From positions 194,903-210,289 of the forward strand of contig MU631329.1 in NCBI GenBank assembly GCA_026770615.1: a DNA stretch of 15,387 bases, read 5' to 3'. This DNA comes from Pavlovales sp. CCMP2436 (Eukaryota > Haptophyta > Pavlovophyceae > Pavlovales). Numbering within the stretch: the stretch's first letter is position 1; each line of letters opens with the position of its first letter. A program made the position numbers and the translations under genes. The notes under the pieces are model-generated. The model ran no database searches, was not told the origin of the DNA, and saw only the letters and a program-made list of their open reading frames with translations. Positions 1 to 7,025 of the stretch are shown piece by piece.

Positions 1-23
1 TGATGATGATTATTATATACAAA

Positions 24-195
24 CAATAGTTACTACAATAAGAACGGCAGTGTGGCGTTCACACCTCTGACCATTTCCTGTAGGGAAAGGGGGGGGGGAA
101 GGTGATGATAACATGGAATAATCGTGAGCGTTAGAACAAGCAGAGTGGCGTTCACACCGATGGAAGAATATAATCAATAGTTATTATAATAAGAA
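24..195. repeat. Pair of short modules duplicated in reversed order
   Basis: A 21-bp A/T-rich module at 24-44 recurs with few changes at 175-195. An 18-bp module at 48-65 (CAGTGTGGCGTTCACACC) recurs at 141-158 with one difference. The order is a-b, then b-a, but all copies are direct rather than inverted. The second module contains GTGTG/CACAC and can fold. The segment lies beyond exon 3 of the minus-strand gene and is probably intron. Confidence 0.7.
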
Positions 196-270
196 GAATG
201 ACCTTGGCACACAGCACAAAGCACAGCTCAGAGTGGGATGGGGGGATGGGGGAGGGGGGGGGTTGGGTAC

Positions 271-1203
271 CTGTAGCGCGTACGGCTTGACCCAGAGCTT
301 GTTGCCCCTCTGGCCGTCCTTGAAGAACGAGAGACCAAAGGCGTCTTCGCTGTCCACCGCGCCGTTGACGGGGGCGTAGACCAGACCGTCCGCCTTATTG
401 CATTTATTTATTTATTTATTTTGTATACACATTTATTGTGGTGAGACCATTGTGGTGAGACCAGACCGTCCACCTTATTGTTCTCATCTATATTGTAAAC
501 AAATTTACAGTGGCAATTGTTTGCTTATATCGGTTGGGTGGTGTGGCTGTTGTTGTTTTACCACCCTGGGAGTGATACCGTAGCCCAGAAAACCCGCCTG
601 AAACGAGATAATTCACACGATAAAAGGTTCACGGACAGGGACGTAGACCAGACCGTCCGCCTGCCAAGAGGTTGGGAGGGGGGGGGGCTAGGTTTTTTCT
701 ATAAACGTTAAAAGACCAGACCGTCCGCCTGAGCTGTAAGAAAGTTGTTACGTTTTGTTATTTTGTGTTATAGGCCCCTTCTACCGCCTGGAGCGCAGTC
801 TCTGCGTCCAGGAGGCCCCGGGTGTCAGCGTCTGAGCGTCACTCTGTTGAGCTTTAGCGTCACCTTGAGGTGGTACCAAAGCGCCGAATTACCTCCGAAG
901 CAGGCGCTTTGTCAGAGCAAACCTTCTTAACATACGAGAGCACTCCCAGCAAGAATTTGAAAGGCTGTTAAATAAGTCATACAAGAGCGATGACGCTATC
1001 CGTTTGCTCGGGAATGGTCCTAGGTTAACGGTTGTTGCTTCACCACTGGGAGAAAAGGAGACCGTTTACGGGGCCGGACGTTTTTAAAGATATTTGCACC
1101 CGTCAAATATTTTGAAAGGCTTTTGAATAATGTATACAAGAGCACACCTCATGCCTGTACGCCTTCGGGCTACAAGTCGGGGGACGTTAAAAGAACTATT
1201 ATG

Positions 1204-1241
<38 letters not shown>

Positions 1242-2055
1242 TCTGGGATAGCGTTACCGTTGGCTTTTTTGCTTTCGCGCGGCATTGACCGCTGAGTCCG
1301 GATCAGTAAATTCGATCAGTAATCGGTAGTCTTACACAAGATAAATTCTTATTTGATGTCGACACATCTTTTTATTTAAAATAAAATATAATAAAATAAA
1401 AACCTTCTTGAGCTGGAAGACAGTCGCCTGCTCGCAAAGGACGTCCTTGTCTGACGTGCTCGTGAAATAGCGCATATTCAACGCCTCGTAGTCGTGCTGC
1501 CCGTCCGCCGAATAAGTGTACGTGTACGTTGAGGTGAGCGCGAACATCCGGTTCATCCCGGAGGCGATGAGGGTGAAGGCGTCCTCTACGAACGAGTCCA
1601 GAACCCGTCCGCCTTTCACCGCCTGTCGACAGGGCCACGTTGCTTTAGGGCAGGTATCAGTGCTATTGGGCCTGCGGGGTTGGGGCTAAGGGCTAGATAG
1701 GCGAGCTGCTGCGGTGGCGGGGTGCTCGGCGAAGGGAGTCGAGGTGCCGGGGGGGGGGTCGTGCAGGAGGAGTTGGAGGGGCAGGCCGATCACCGCCTGC
1801 ACCATTGGGCTACAGTAGTGCTATCCATGGGGTTATGGCTCTAAGCTGTGTGTCGGGCGGGCCGAGCACCTGCACGAGCCCTCTGCAGCTCGAGTTCGAA
1901 TCGTAGGGACACTCGCCCAGCCACATGTCGAAGTCGGCCATGCCGCCCTGCTCCGCCTCCACCACCTCGGCGATGACGACCGGCTTTGCGCAGCGCGACG
2001 GCAAGGCACGCACCGCGAGCAGGACGAGCGCCGCGCGGACCGCGAGGCCCGGCAT
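271..2055 (-). CDS. Secreted-type protein of unknown family, 5' three exons (partial gene)
   Basis: I propose three exons: 2055-1870, 1622-1404 and 393-271 (62, 73 and 41 codons). Each junction is phase 0: CAG/GTGCTC donor at 1869, acceptor ..TCGACAG/GCGG at 1622, AAG/GTTTTT donor at 1403, acceptor ..AATAAG/GCGG at 393, and CAG/GTACCC donor at 270. The ATG at 2055 opens a hydrophobic N-terminus of about 23 residues (MPGLAVRAALVLLAVRA..) that fits a signal peptide, followed by KPVVIAEVVEAEQGG, two Cys residues and an NSS sequon. Exon 2 includes VEDAFTLIASGMNRMF and a Thr/Tyr run (TSTYTYTY). Exon 3 includes ADGLVYAPVNG and GNKLWVKPYALQ. The reading frame stays open across all proposed joins and amino-acid use is natural, but I do not recognise the family. 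The gene continues past position 1. Exon 1 could instead run on to a GTAGCC donor at about 1816. The last intron hosts many repeats. Confidence 0.6.
447..737 (-). repeat. Three extra copies of the exon-3 acceptor and exon start inside the intron
   Basis: Exon 3 of the minus-strand gene starts AG/GCGGACGGTCTGGTCTACG (375-393). Related copies in the upstream intron lie near 457-474 (GTGGACGGTCTGGTCTC), 640-661 (GCGGACGGTCTGGTCTACG, with similarity continuing several codons as GTCCCTGTC versus CCCCCGTC) and 711-729 (GCGGACGGTCTGGTCTT). Each is preceded on the minus strand by an AG. The copy near 640-661 follows ..CTTGGCAG and would read ADGLVYVPV, close to the exon 3 reading ADGLVYAPV, before leaving the homology. 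These may be decoy or alternative acceptors, or relics of repeated insertion with target duplication. Confidence 0.75.
784..813. repeat. Hairpin repeat, copy 1, ending at a CAG/GCGG site
   Basis: The 24 nt at 788-811 fold into a 10-bp stem with one bulged G and a 3-nt loop. On the minus strand the stem ends in CCAG followed directly by GCGG, which resembles a 3' splice site. A second copy lies at 5304-5333, also minus-oriented and also followed by GCGG. The copies differ at three of 24 positions: one loop base, plus positions 792 and 807, which pair with each other (A-T here, G-C in the other copy). Confidence 0.7.
955..1143 (+). repeat. 34-bp direct repeat
   Basis: Positions 955-988 and 1110-1143 are direct repeats differing at several bases (core TTTGAAAGGCT .. 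TACAAGAGC). In one plus-strand frame both read FERLLN, then two residues, then YKS, and several of the differences are synonymous (CTGTTA versus CTTTTG for Leu-Leu). The first lies in a stretch open from about 871 to 1085 with no ATG. This may be relic coding sequence, though the same stretch overlaps a dispersed repeat. Confidence 0.6.
995..1095 (+). repeat. Dispersed repeat R2, diverged copy 3
   Basis: The start (TATCCGT-TGCTCGGG) and end (GGGGCCGGACGT, then TTTTTAAAGATATTTGCAC) match two better-conserved copies at 10390-10599 and 12996-13200, and the spacing between the two ends is about the same (75-85 bp). The middle is poorly conserved. All three copies lie on the plus strand. Family identity is unknown. 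Confidence 0.5.
1204..1233 (+). repeat. Poly(A)30 tract
   Basis: An uninterrupted run of 30 A. It could be a slippage-prone homopolymer or the tail of a retroposed transcript read on the plus strand. I found no matching target-site duplication on either side, so retroposition is not demonstrated. It lies in the second intron of the minus-strand gene, where it reads as poly(T). Confidence 0.8.
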
Positions 2056-2074
2056 GGCGACCCGGGTCTCTTCT

Positions 2075-2147
2075 CTCCCGCCAGCAACACTCCCTACCGC
2101 TGGCGGCAGCAATCTGCCGCATTTTAAAATCTCCCGCCAGCAACACT
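2075..2147. repeat. 17-bp direct repeat at the transposon/gene boundary
   Basis: CTCCCGCCAGCAACACT occurs at 2075-2091 and again at 2131-2147, 56 bp apart. The second copy overlaps the first bases of the large transposon's left end. This is the 5' flank of the minus-strand gene starting at 2055. Confidence 0.8.
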
Positions 2148-2440
2148 TTTATAAAATCTATTTTTAGAACACGACTCAAAGGTGTTGGTCAGGCTTTGGG
2201 CGTGTTACGTCCCAAACCCGCCGCGCGCAGTCCCGTGGCGGCGCCTGGAGCGACCGGCGAGCTCGACCACCGCCGAGCCATGTGTGCTACACCTCAACGT
2301 CTTCAAGGCTTCGACTCAAGCCGCTCACACGCCGCGATGTTCTCACGCAGCGCCCGCCCACTGAGTGGCGCTCGTACGCCCCGTTAGGACCGCCTCATCG
2401 CGGGAGCACTCGTGGAGGGGCCCGAGACGCACTATGGCGA
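2144..2440 (+). repeat. Left terminal inverted repeat
   Basis: It matches the reverse complement of about 4735-5028. Identity is high in the outer 280 bp (for example GGACCGCCTCATCGCGGGAG in both) and fades between about 2430 and 2465. Minor base changes and small indels separate the arms, so insertion is not very recent. Confidence 0.85.
2146..2153 (-). promoter_or_regulatory. TATA-like box in the transposon end, facing the minus-strand gene
   Basis: The minus strand reads TATAAAAG here, roughly 90 bp upstream of the ATG at 2055. The same octamer faces outward at the other end of the element (5019-5026, plus strand). The position suits a core promoter if the 5' UTR is 50-70 nt, but no transcript evidence is available. 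Confidence 0.4.
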
Positions 2441-2506
2441 CTGCGCACGGCACCGACCGATGAATATGTAGCTTGGATTTTTGCACGGGCGAGCCTGACC
2501 GCCCAC

Positions 2507-2567
2507 CGACCGCAGCTAGAGGGGCGCCGGCTCGGCTGTCGAGCCGGCGCCCCTCTAGCTGCGGTCG
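2507..2567. repeat. Perfect 28-bp-arm palindrome
   Basis: Arms at 2507-2534 and 2540-2567 are exact reverse complements around a 5-nt spacer (GCTGT). It is GC-rich and would form a very stable cruciform or RNA hairpin. It lies just inside the left terminal repeat of the large transposon. Confidence 0.95.
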
Positions 2568-2621
2568 CGTGGCCGAACGCGGCACGCGTGGGCCCAACAT
2601 CCTGCTGGATACGCGCGGCGG

Positions 2622-3124
2622 GTGCTGGGCAGGAGAGTCGTGGCCGTGTCGCTCGCGGCGTTGCTTCTCGGCTGGCGCCTACGCAATCACGGCGCGCGTT
2701 CGGCAATGGGCGTTGAGTGCCGGGCGGGTGCGTACGTGGCCGAGCCTAAGCCGCAGCCGCCGCAGCAGCATCAGGCCGGCAGCATCTTCCTCGTCAACTT
2801 CAGCCTGGTCGAGACGCGCCAGGCAAACTCTACCTTGATCAGACTCGGCGCGCGCCCGTGGAGGGCGGGGTCCCGAGGCGCTGGTACACGGCCGCCCCGA
2901 TGACATTATTTGCATGGATACCGCACGAGCTTAGCACTGACGGCTTTCAACCGGGCGACCTGCGACAGTCGCGCGAGCCCGCATCGTGCGAGCCTTCATG
3001 CGGCCCCGTCATTTATGCCACGCGACGTTGCACCTGCTGGAGCCAGCTCTCGGTGCCCAGTGAAAACCCTGTGAAACCCATGGACAAAAGGAAGGGGGTT
3101 TTGTTCAGTCATATTTTACTTTAG
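2622..3124 (+). pseudogene. Degraded secreted-type protein fragment inside the transposon
   Basis: From the ATG at 2622 the frame encodes a hydrophobic N-terminus (MLGRRVVAVSLAALLLGW), then AEPKPQPPQQHQAGSIF and LVNFSLVETRQ up to about 2850. After that the better coding frame shifts (RRWYTAAPMTLFAWIPHEL, from about 2858 to the stop at 3124), implying an indel near 2850. It is not recognised as any family. It may be a captured gene 5' end with a signal peptide. Coding status is uncertain because the sequence is GC-rich and several frames are open. Confidence 0.3.
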
Positions 3125-3275
3125 GTACCGAACCTTAAACTTAAGGATAATTCTCGACGTAGAATTCGACATGGAACATCTTCGAGATATACAGCGGCTC
3201 GACACCTGAATCCGACGTGAAGAGCTCAAAATAATTCACCAAAATGAGGGTGTCATGTTGAATCTCGCGCCGCCA

Positions 3276-3301
3276 ATGGCACTATGACTAATTAGTGCCA
3301 T
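3276..3301. repeat. 9-bp-arm hairpin
   Basis: ATGGCACTA (3276-3284) and TAGTGCCAT (3293-3301) flank an 8-nt loop. Another inverted pair, ACTTTCCCAT at 3377-3386 and ATGGGAAAGT at 3482-3491, lies just downstream. The 3125-3776 stretch of the transposon otherwise shows no gene. Confidence 0.6.
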
Positions 3302-3776
3302 GTGCTCGGCTTAGCATGGTTCAACAGGTATTGTTCAGTCAATGCGCTGAAAATATACCGGGCCATTGATATTAGCACTTTCCCATCGAAATCAGGTGGT
3401 GTCGAGCGAAGTCCCAATGGTTGTGTTCCGTCAAATTTTGTGTCTGGTTGATATTGATTCTACTTCTGTACATAGTTATTAATGGGAAAGTAAAAATAAC
3501 GTCTTACACTTTCTTCAGGTCTACGGTAGGGAGGGGGTAGGGGTTAGTCTGTACACCGGCGCTAGCTCCAGGGTCGAAATCCGGACTTAGTGGCGCGATT
3601 CCACACTGACTGGGGACGAGGAAAAGCGCCCACGTATATAAATGTAACTAATTCGAATTATTATATTAATTTCATTTAAACTGCTGGTAATTTAATTTAC
3701 TACTTTAACATTTAACCTAGTTTGAATATAAGTTATTAATCTAGCTGCAGACTCAGAGCGGTCAGTTAAACAGCAG

Positions 3777-3931
3777 CCGGCTCTTAGAAAGCCCCGCAGG
3801 GCCCCCGGGGGCCCCGCCGGAGGCGCCTATGTGACTAACATATAACTAACTTGTCACATAGCCCGGGGCCCCACGGGGCCCCACGGATACCGCGGATAAT
3901 CCCCGTACGTTACGCCTTTTCTAAGAGCCGG
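3777..3931. mobile_element. 155-bp MITE with 8-bp target duplication, nested in the large transposon
   Basis: The ends CCGGCTCTTAGAAA (3777-3790) and TTTCTAAGAGCCGG (3918-3931) are perfect 14-bp inverted repeats. They are flanked directly by AACAGCAG at 3769-3776 and again at 3932-3939. The interior folds further: CTATGTGAC/GTCACATAG arms (3827-3835, 3853-3861) and a 16-bp GC palindrome at 3799-3814. An 8-bp duplication is typical of hAT-type elements, although hAT ends usually begin with CAG or TAG, so the superfamily is tentative. It carries no coding capacity. Its intact duplication shows it inserted after the host transposon was formed. Confidence 0.93.
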
Positions 3932-3986
3932 AACAGCAGCGCTTGTCGCTGGCCGCCAATCTGTGCACTAGCTAGAGCTAGGCTAA

Positions 3987-4670
3987 TTACCAGAAGCTGA
4001 TACTCGTTGTTCTTGTACGAGGCGGCCGTGCTGAGGCGCGTTCGAACTTCGGCACGCCTTGGAGGAATTTGAGATTGTTGATCTGCATCATCGCCTCTAC
4101 GTTGAACAGCGTCTGCTCCTCGAGCGCCTTGTAGACCCGCGTGCCGCCTGTACGCTCGGTGTGCGCAAGGGGGAACCAGTGGCCACGCACAGCGCTCCAG
4201 CCCCTCTCAAAGTGCTGTCCGGCGTGAAAATCGTCCTACTCCAGGGCGAAAGCTTTGCTGTCGAGCAGAGCGAGCAAGACGGTGTGCTCGTCCGACTCCA
4301 CCCCGAACGCAACGAGCCCAGTCCGTCGAGGACGCGCGCTTCATGTTCGAGACCTTCATTTTGCCGAACACGGCCGCAGCGGGCGAAGTCAAGTCGGCAG
4401 CACGGGGCGCACGGGCAAAAGAAGTAGAGGTGCGTGAGTGGCCCGCTGCGCGTCGCCTGCTCCTCGTCGATACACAGGCCACAGCTCATGTACATCTTAC
4501 TCGAACCAACGAACGGTACCGCGTCGGAAACGGCCGGGGCGGTGAAGAGCGACGGGTCGTAGTAGCCGTAGAGGGGTAGGCGCCGAGGAGTAGGCGTGCC
4601 ACACGCCAGCGAGCATGTGCGCCGTACGCAAGATCTGACGTACAGATGCCTCAAATGCCGCGGATCCCTC
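3987..4670 (-). pseudogene. Multiply frameshifted gene fragment captured in the transposon
   Basis: Successive minus-strand frames give protein-like segments. Near 4665 the reading is AAFEASVRQILRTAHM. Then come LPLYGYYDPSLFTAPA and SKMYMSCGLCIDEE, AAAVFGKMKVSNMKRASS, VAFGVESDEHTVLLALLD up to an in-frame TAG at 4236-4238, and after it FHAGQHFERGW and LFNVEAMMQINNLKFLQ to a stop near 3987. At least three frame changes and one stop break it. The order and natural composition suggest a single ancestral protein of over 200 residues with a Cys cluster (CPCAPCC). I do not recognise it. The left part of the transposon carries a plus-strand fragment converging on this one. Confidence 0.45.
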
Positions 4671-4734
4671 GGGTGGTGATCCAACAGATTCGTGCGCGAG
4701 GCCTCCTATTGATGCACACGCCGTTCGTGCACAC

Positions 4735-5028
4735 CGTAGAGCGCCTCGGGCCCCTCCACGGGTGCTCCCGCGATGAGGCGGTCCTAACAGCCCATACGAG
4801 CGCCACTCAGTGGGCGGGCACTGCATGAGAACATCGCGGCGTGTGAGCGGCTTGAACTGAAGCCTAGAAGACGTTGAGGTGTAGCACAAATGGCTCAGCG
4901 GTGGTCGAGCTCGCCGGTCGCTCCAGGCGCCGCCACGGGATTGCGCGCGCGGCGGGTTTGGGACATACACACCCAAAGCCTGACCAACACCTTTGAGACG
5001 TGTTCTAAAAATAGATTTTATAAAAGTG
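4735..5028 (-). repeat. Right terminal inverted repeat
   Basis: This is the inverted partner of 2144-2440. It ends in TATAAAAGTG at 5028, with an outward TATAAAAG at 5019-5026 on the plus strand. No gene start is obvious just downstream. Confidence 0.85.
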
Positions 5029-5660
5029 ATTTAAGTGAACTCTCCTCGAACCCGTGCTATATACAGTAGACCTCACACGGGGGGGAGGTGGGTCTACCCT
5101 CTATCACCAACTATACTATTCCTCCCTGCCTGCCTAAGGTGACGTTTACCTGGGGTATTACCGCCGAGCTCCACCAGGCTCCGTGCCCCAGGTGCGGGCT
5201 AGCACCACACTTCACGCAAGGGGTAGCAGTTTAAAACTAATATCCAGTGTAAGACGTTTTTTAAAGCTCACTTAGATTGGAATTGGTTGTGATGCGTCTT
5301 CATCCGCCTGGGGCGCAGTTTCTGCGCCCAGATGGCCAAAGACGTAAATGGAACTTTTCTTTCTTCTTTCTTTTTAAGGAACTGGGCGGTACCGCGCTCT
5401 ACCGCACTCATAAGGCAGAAAGGCCACGCTGAAAAGATGGGGAAGATGGCGCCTTGGGCACTGCGCGCACGCACACCTTAAACGTGGGCCAAAAAATCCC
5501 GAGAAAAAAAAAAATCAGAGTGACTCGTGACGGGTACACAGGGCCCTTCTCCCGGGTTCCAGGTCTTTAGGGGGGTTGGGGAGCCATCGCGCGGGCGCCT
5601 CATTAGGCGAGCCGTGTTCCCTACTCCTCCGAAGACCCGCCTGATCCCCCCCCACCTCAG
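5029..5660. other. Unassigned stretch right of the transposon
   Basis: No convincing gene is visible. It contains a G-run near 5080, a weak GTAGACC/GGTCTAC foldback (about 5065-5095), hairpin copy 2 at 5304-5333, and AGTGTAAGACGT at 5246-5257, which is the exact inverse of 3499-3510 inside the transposon. Open frames here have no support beyond being open. Confidence 0.4.
5304..5333. repeat. Hairpin repeat, copy 2, ending at a CAG/GCGG site
   Basis: The 24 nt at 5308-5331 match 788-811 at 21 of 24 positions, with the same single bulge and 3-nt loop. On the minus strand they end in CCCCAG directly followed by GCGGATGAAGACGC. Stem positions 5312/5327 form G-C where copy 1 has A-T. Confidence 0.7.
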
Positions 5661-5870
5661 GCAAACGAGGACGTGACGGCCGCACCAGTGTGCATCAAAG
5701 GCGACATGCCGAGCTCGGAGAGCAGCCTTGCAAGTATCAGTCCCACACAAAACCCAGCAGTGCCACCTCCGAGCGTGGTGTGGCTGGGATCCGAGTCCCC
5801 GTGGCGTAGACGGCCGGGTTCTCAAAAGCTAAAATACAAATATTGGTTTTATTTGTTTGTTTTTTCTTAG
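5661..5870 (+). CDS. Candidate exon, unknown protein
   Basis: A pyrimidine tract ends in CCCACCTCAG at 5660, a good acceptor. The frame that follows is open to a TAG at 5868 and looks natural at first (ANEDVTAAPVCIKGDMPSS, then NPAVPPPSVVWLGSES). The last third is Lys/Phe/Tyr-rich and is probably beyond a donor; GTATCAG near 5733 and GTAGACGG near 5806 are options. No family is recognised and no partner exon is identified. An opposing open frame overlaps it. Confidence 0.25.
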   Translation, partial: ANEDVTAAPVCIKGDMPSSESSLASISPTQNPAVPPPSVVWLGSESPWRRRPGSQKLKYKYWFYLFVFS

Positions 5871-6057
5871 TTAGCGCTGTTCGGTTAGCCAAATGTGCCT
5901 CCTCGGAGGCTGGGCGATTGTGCCCTGTCTTTTCTGCCAGTGGAGACGTCCTGAAGGCCTCCATACGTAGCGTCAAGCGTGTACCCAATGAGACGTATAC
6001 GTTAGTGCGCGGGGAGTAGACCAGGAAGATGCCGGTAAGCAACTTTACGTGTGCCAT
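5737..6057 (-). CDS. Candidate small coding region, unknown
   Basis: From an ATG at 6057 the frame reads MAHVKLLTGIFLVYSPRT, NVYVSLGTRLTLRMEAFR and so on, and is open to 5737. The first 65 codons look plausible. The later part (KKKQTNKTNICIL) reads through A/T-rich sequence and is less so. It may be one exon or a relic. No family is recognised. Confidence 0.2.
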   Translation of the reverse strand: MAHVKLLTGIFLVYSPRTNVYVSLGTRLTLRMEAFRTSPLAEKTGHNRPASEEAHLANRTALTKKKQTNKTNICILAFENPAVYATGTRIPATPRSEVALLGFVWD

Positions 6058-6305
6058 TTTATTGTCCTTGCAGAAATAATCAGGTGACAGACCATATGAA
6101 CAAAGTTGTTACTCATCAAATTCTACACCTTCGGAACTTTCAGAGTTCTAAATGCATGCATACATGTACCATTAATTTTTTTTAAAAAATCTTCAACTTA
6201 GAATCGGGACCTTTGCGTCACGTCCAATATTTACTAAATATACACCATCCCCGCACTGATAGTGAATAAATACGAAGCAAATGCAATGCTTTATGCACGG
6301 GCTAG

Positions 6306-6467
6306 GTATTACATTTCACCCGTGTGCCACACGCTGAAGTTGCGCTTCGCAAAGTGTTGGCATCCAAAGTGTACACGCACCAGGCCAATGTCGAGGACGA
6401 ATATGGGAATATTACTTTACAGGTGCGTTACTTTGCCGGGTCGGAGGTAGCTCTTTGTTACTGGTGA
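6306..6467 (+). CDS. Candidate exon with strong donor
   Basis: A plus-strand frame without an ATG is open from the TAG at 6303 to a TGA at 6465. It reads EVALRKVLASKVYTHQ then ANVEDEYGNITLQ up to a CAG/GTGCGT donor at 6422/6423, phase 0 like the exons of the left-hand gene. The upstream acceptor is not clear. If real, the exon ends at 6422. No family is recognised. Confidence 0.3.
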   Translation, partial: VLHFTRVPHAEVALRKVLASKVYTHQANVEDEYGNITLQVRYFAGSEVALCYW

Positions 6468-6521
6468 GCGGCCAGCGCTTCAAATATGGCTTAAATGTCG
6501 ATTTATATGGGGTACAGGGTG

Positions 6522-6675
6522 TCGCGAGCAATACGAAGCCGTAGCGTTAAGAAGCTGAGCCTCGTTTTTTTGCATGGTTTGTATGTAATTTTTAGCAAAT
6601 TTAAGCATTTTTTGTATGTACTTTGCTAAGAAGCTCAGCCTCAAGCTCAAAATCCGCTCTTCTTATTGCCCGCGA
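6522..6675. mobile_element. 154-bp MITE family, copy A
   Basis: Imperfect 17-bp terminal inverted repeats, TCGCGAGCAATACGAAG (6522-6538) and CTTCTTATTGCCCGCGA (6659-6675), bound a copy of the same element found at 13225-13377 (153 bp). Inside, AAGAAGCTGAGCCTC and AAGAAGCTCAGCCTC form a direct pair around an A/T-rich core. It has no coding capacity and no clear target duplication. Confidence 0.8.
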
Positions 6676-7025
6676 TTCAGTTTTATTAGAATATTATTCT
6701 ATTTTATTAGGTTCATCAGATCTGATCCCCTGTATTGCAGATCCATCGGCACGTGCGCGGTGGTACCCAAGCCAGCGCAGCCGACTAAGGCACGCAGCAG
6801 GCAATGGGCGACGCAGCGCTCAGACCAGCACAACCTTTTGGACAGTCAGACGCCAGGTTGAATACATAACATTAGTAGAACAGTTTGGGCCAGGATGCCT
6901 TGTCTTATGCGGCCTTGCCCTAGCTCGTCAAGCCGCCAATGCAGCCTGCTTACCCGTCAATGTTGAAGCCGACGTTGTTGAGTTGTGACCGTAACGTATG
7001 CAATTTAATTAGTTGGTAAGTGAGT

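Larger units (their letters stand above)
2144..5028. mobile_element. 2.9-kb DNA transposon with long terminal inverted repeats
   Basis: Both ends read inward as CACTTTTATAAAATC and are followed by roughly 300 bp of inverted repeat (2144 to about 2440, and about 4735 to 5028) with high but imperfect identity. The terminal repeats are GC-rich after the first 30 bp. The interior holds degraded coding fragments on both strands (2622-3124 plus, 3987-4670 minus) and no recognisable transposase. It is therefore probably non-autonomous and may carry captured host sequence, as Pack-type elements do. I found no target-site duplication (flanks ..CCAGCAA and ATTTAAG..), so the superfamily is open. A 155-bp MITE has inserted into it at 3777. 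The left end lies 89 bp upstream of a start codon. Confidence 0.85.

Noticed and set aside
1204..1233. Poly(A)30 as proof of a retroposed transcript or LINE/SINE
   Set aside because: No flanking target-site duplication and no recognisable reverse transcriptase or Pol III box nearby.
1885..1905. tRNA-like GTTCGAATC box
   Set aside because: No cloverleaf arms surround it, and it lies in exon 1 of the minus-strand gene.
2343..2716. Several overlapping open frames at 2343-2716 on both strands
   Set aside because: They lie in the GC-rich terminal repeat and palindrome, where stop codons are rare; the frame similarity between ends reflects the inverted repeat, not a protein.
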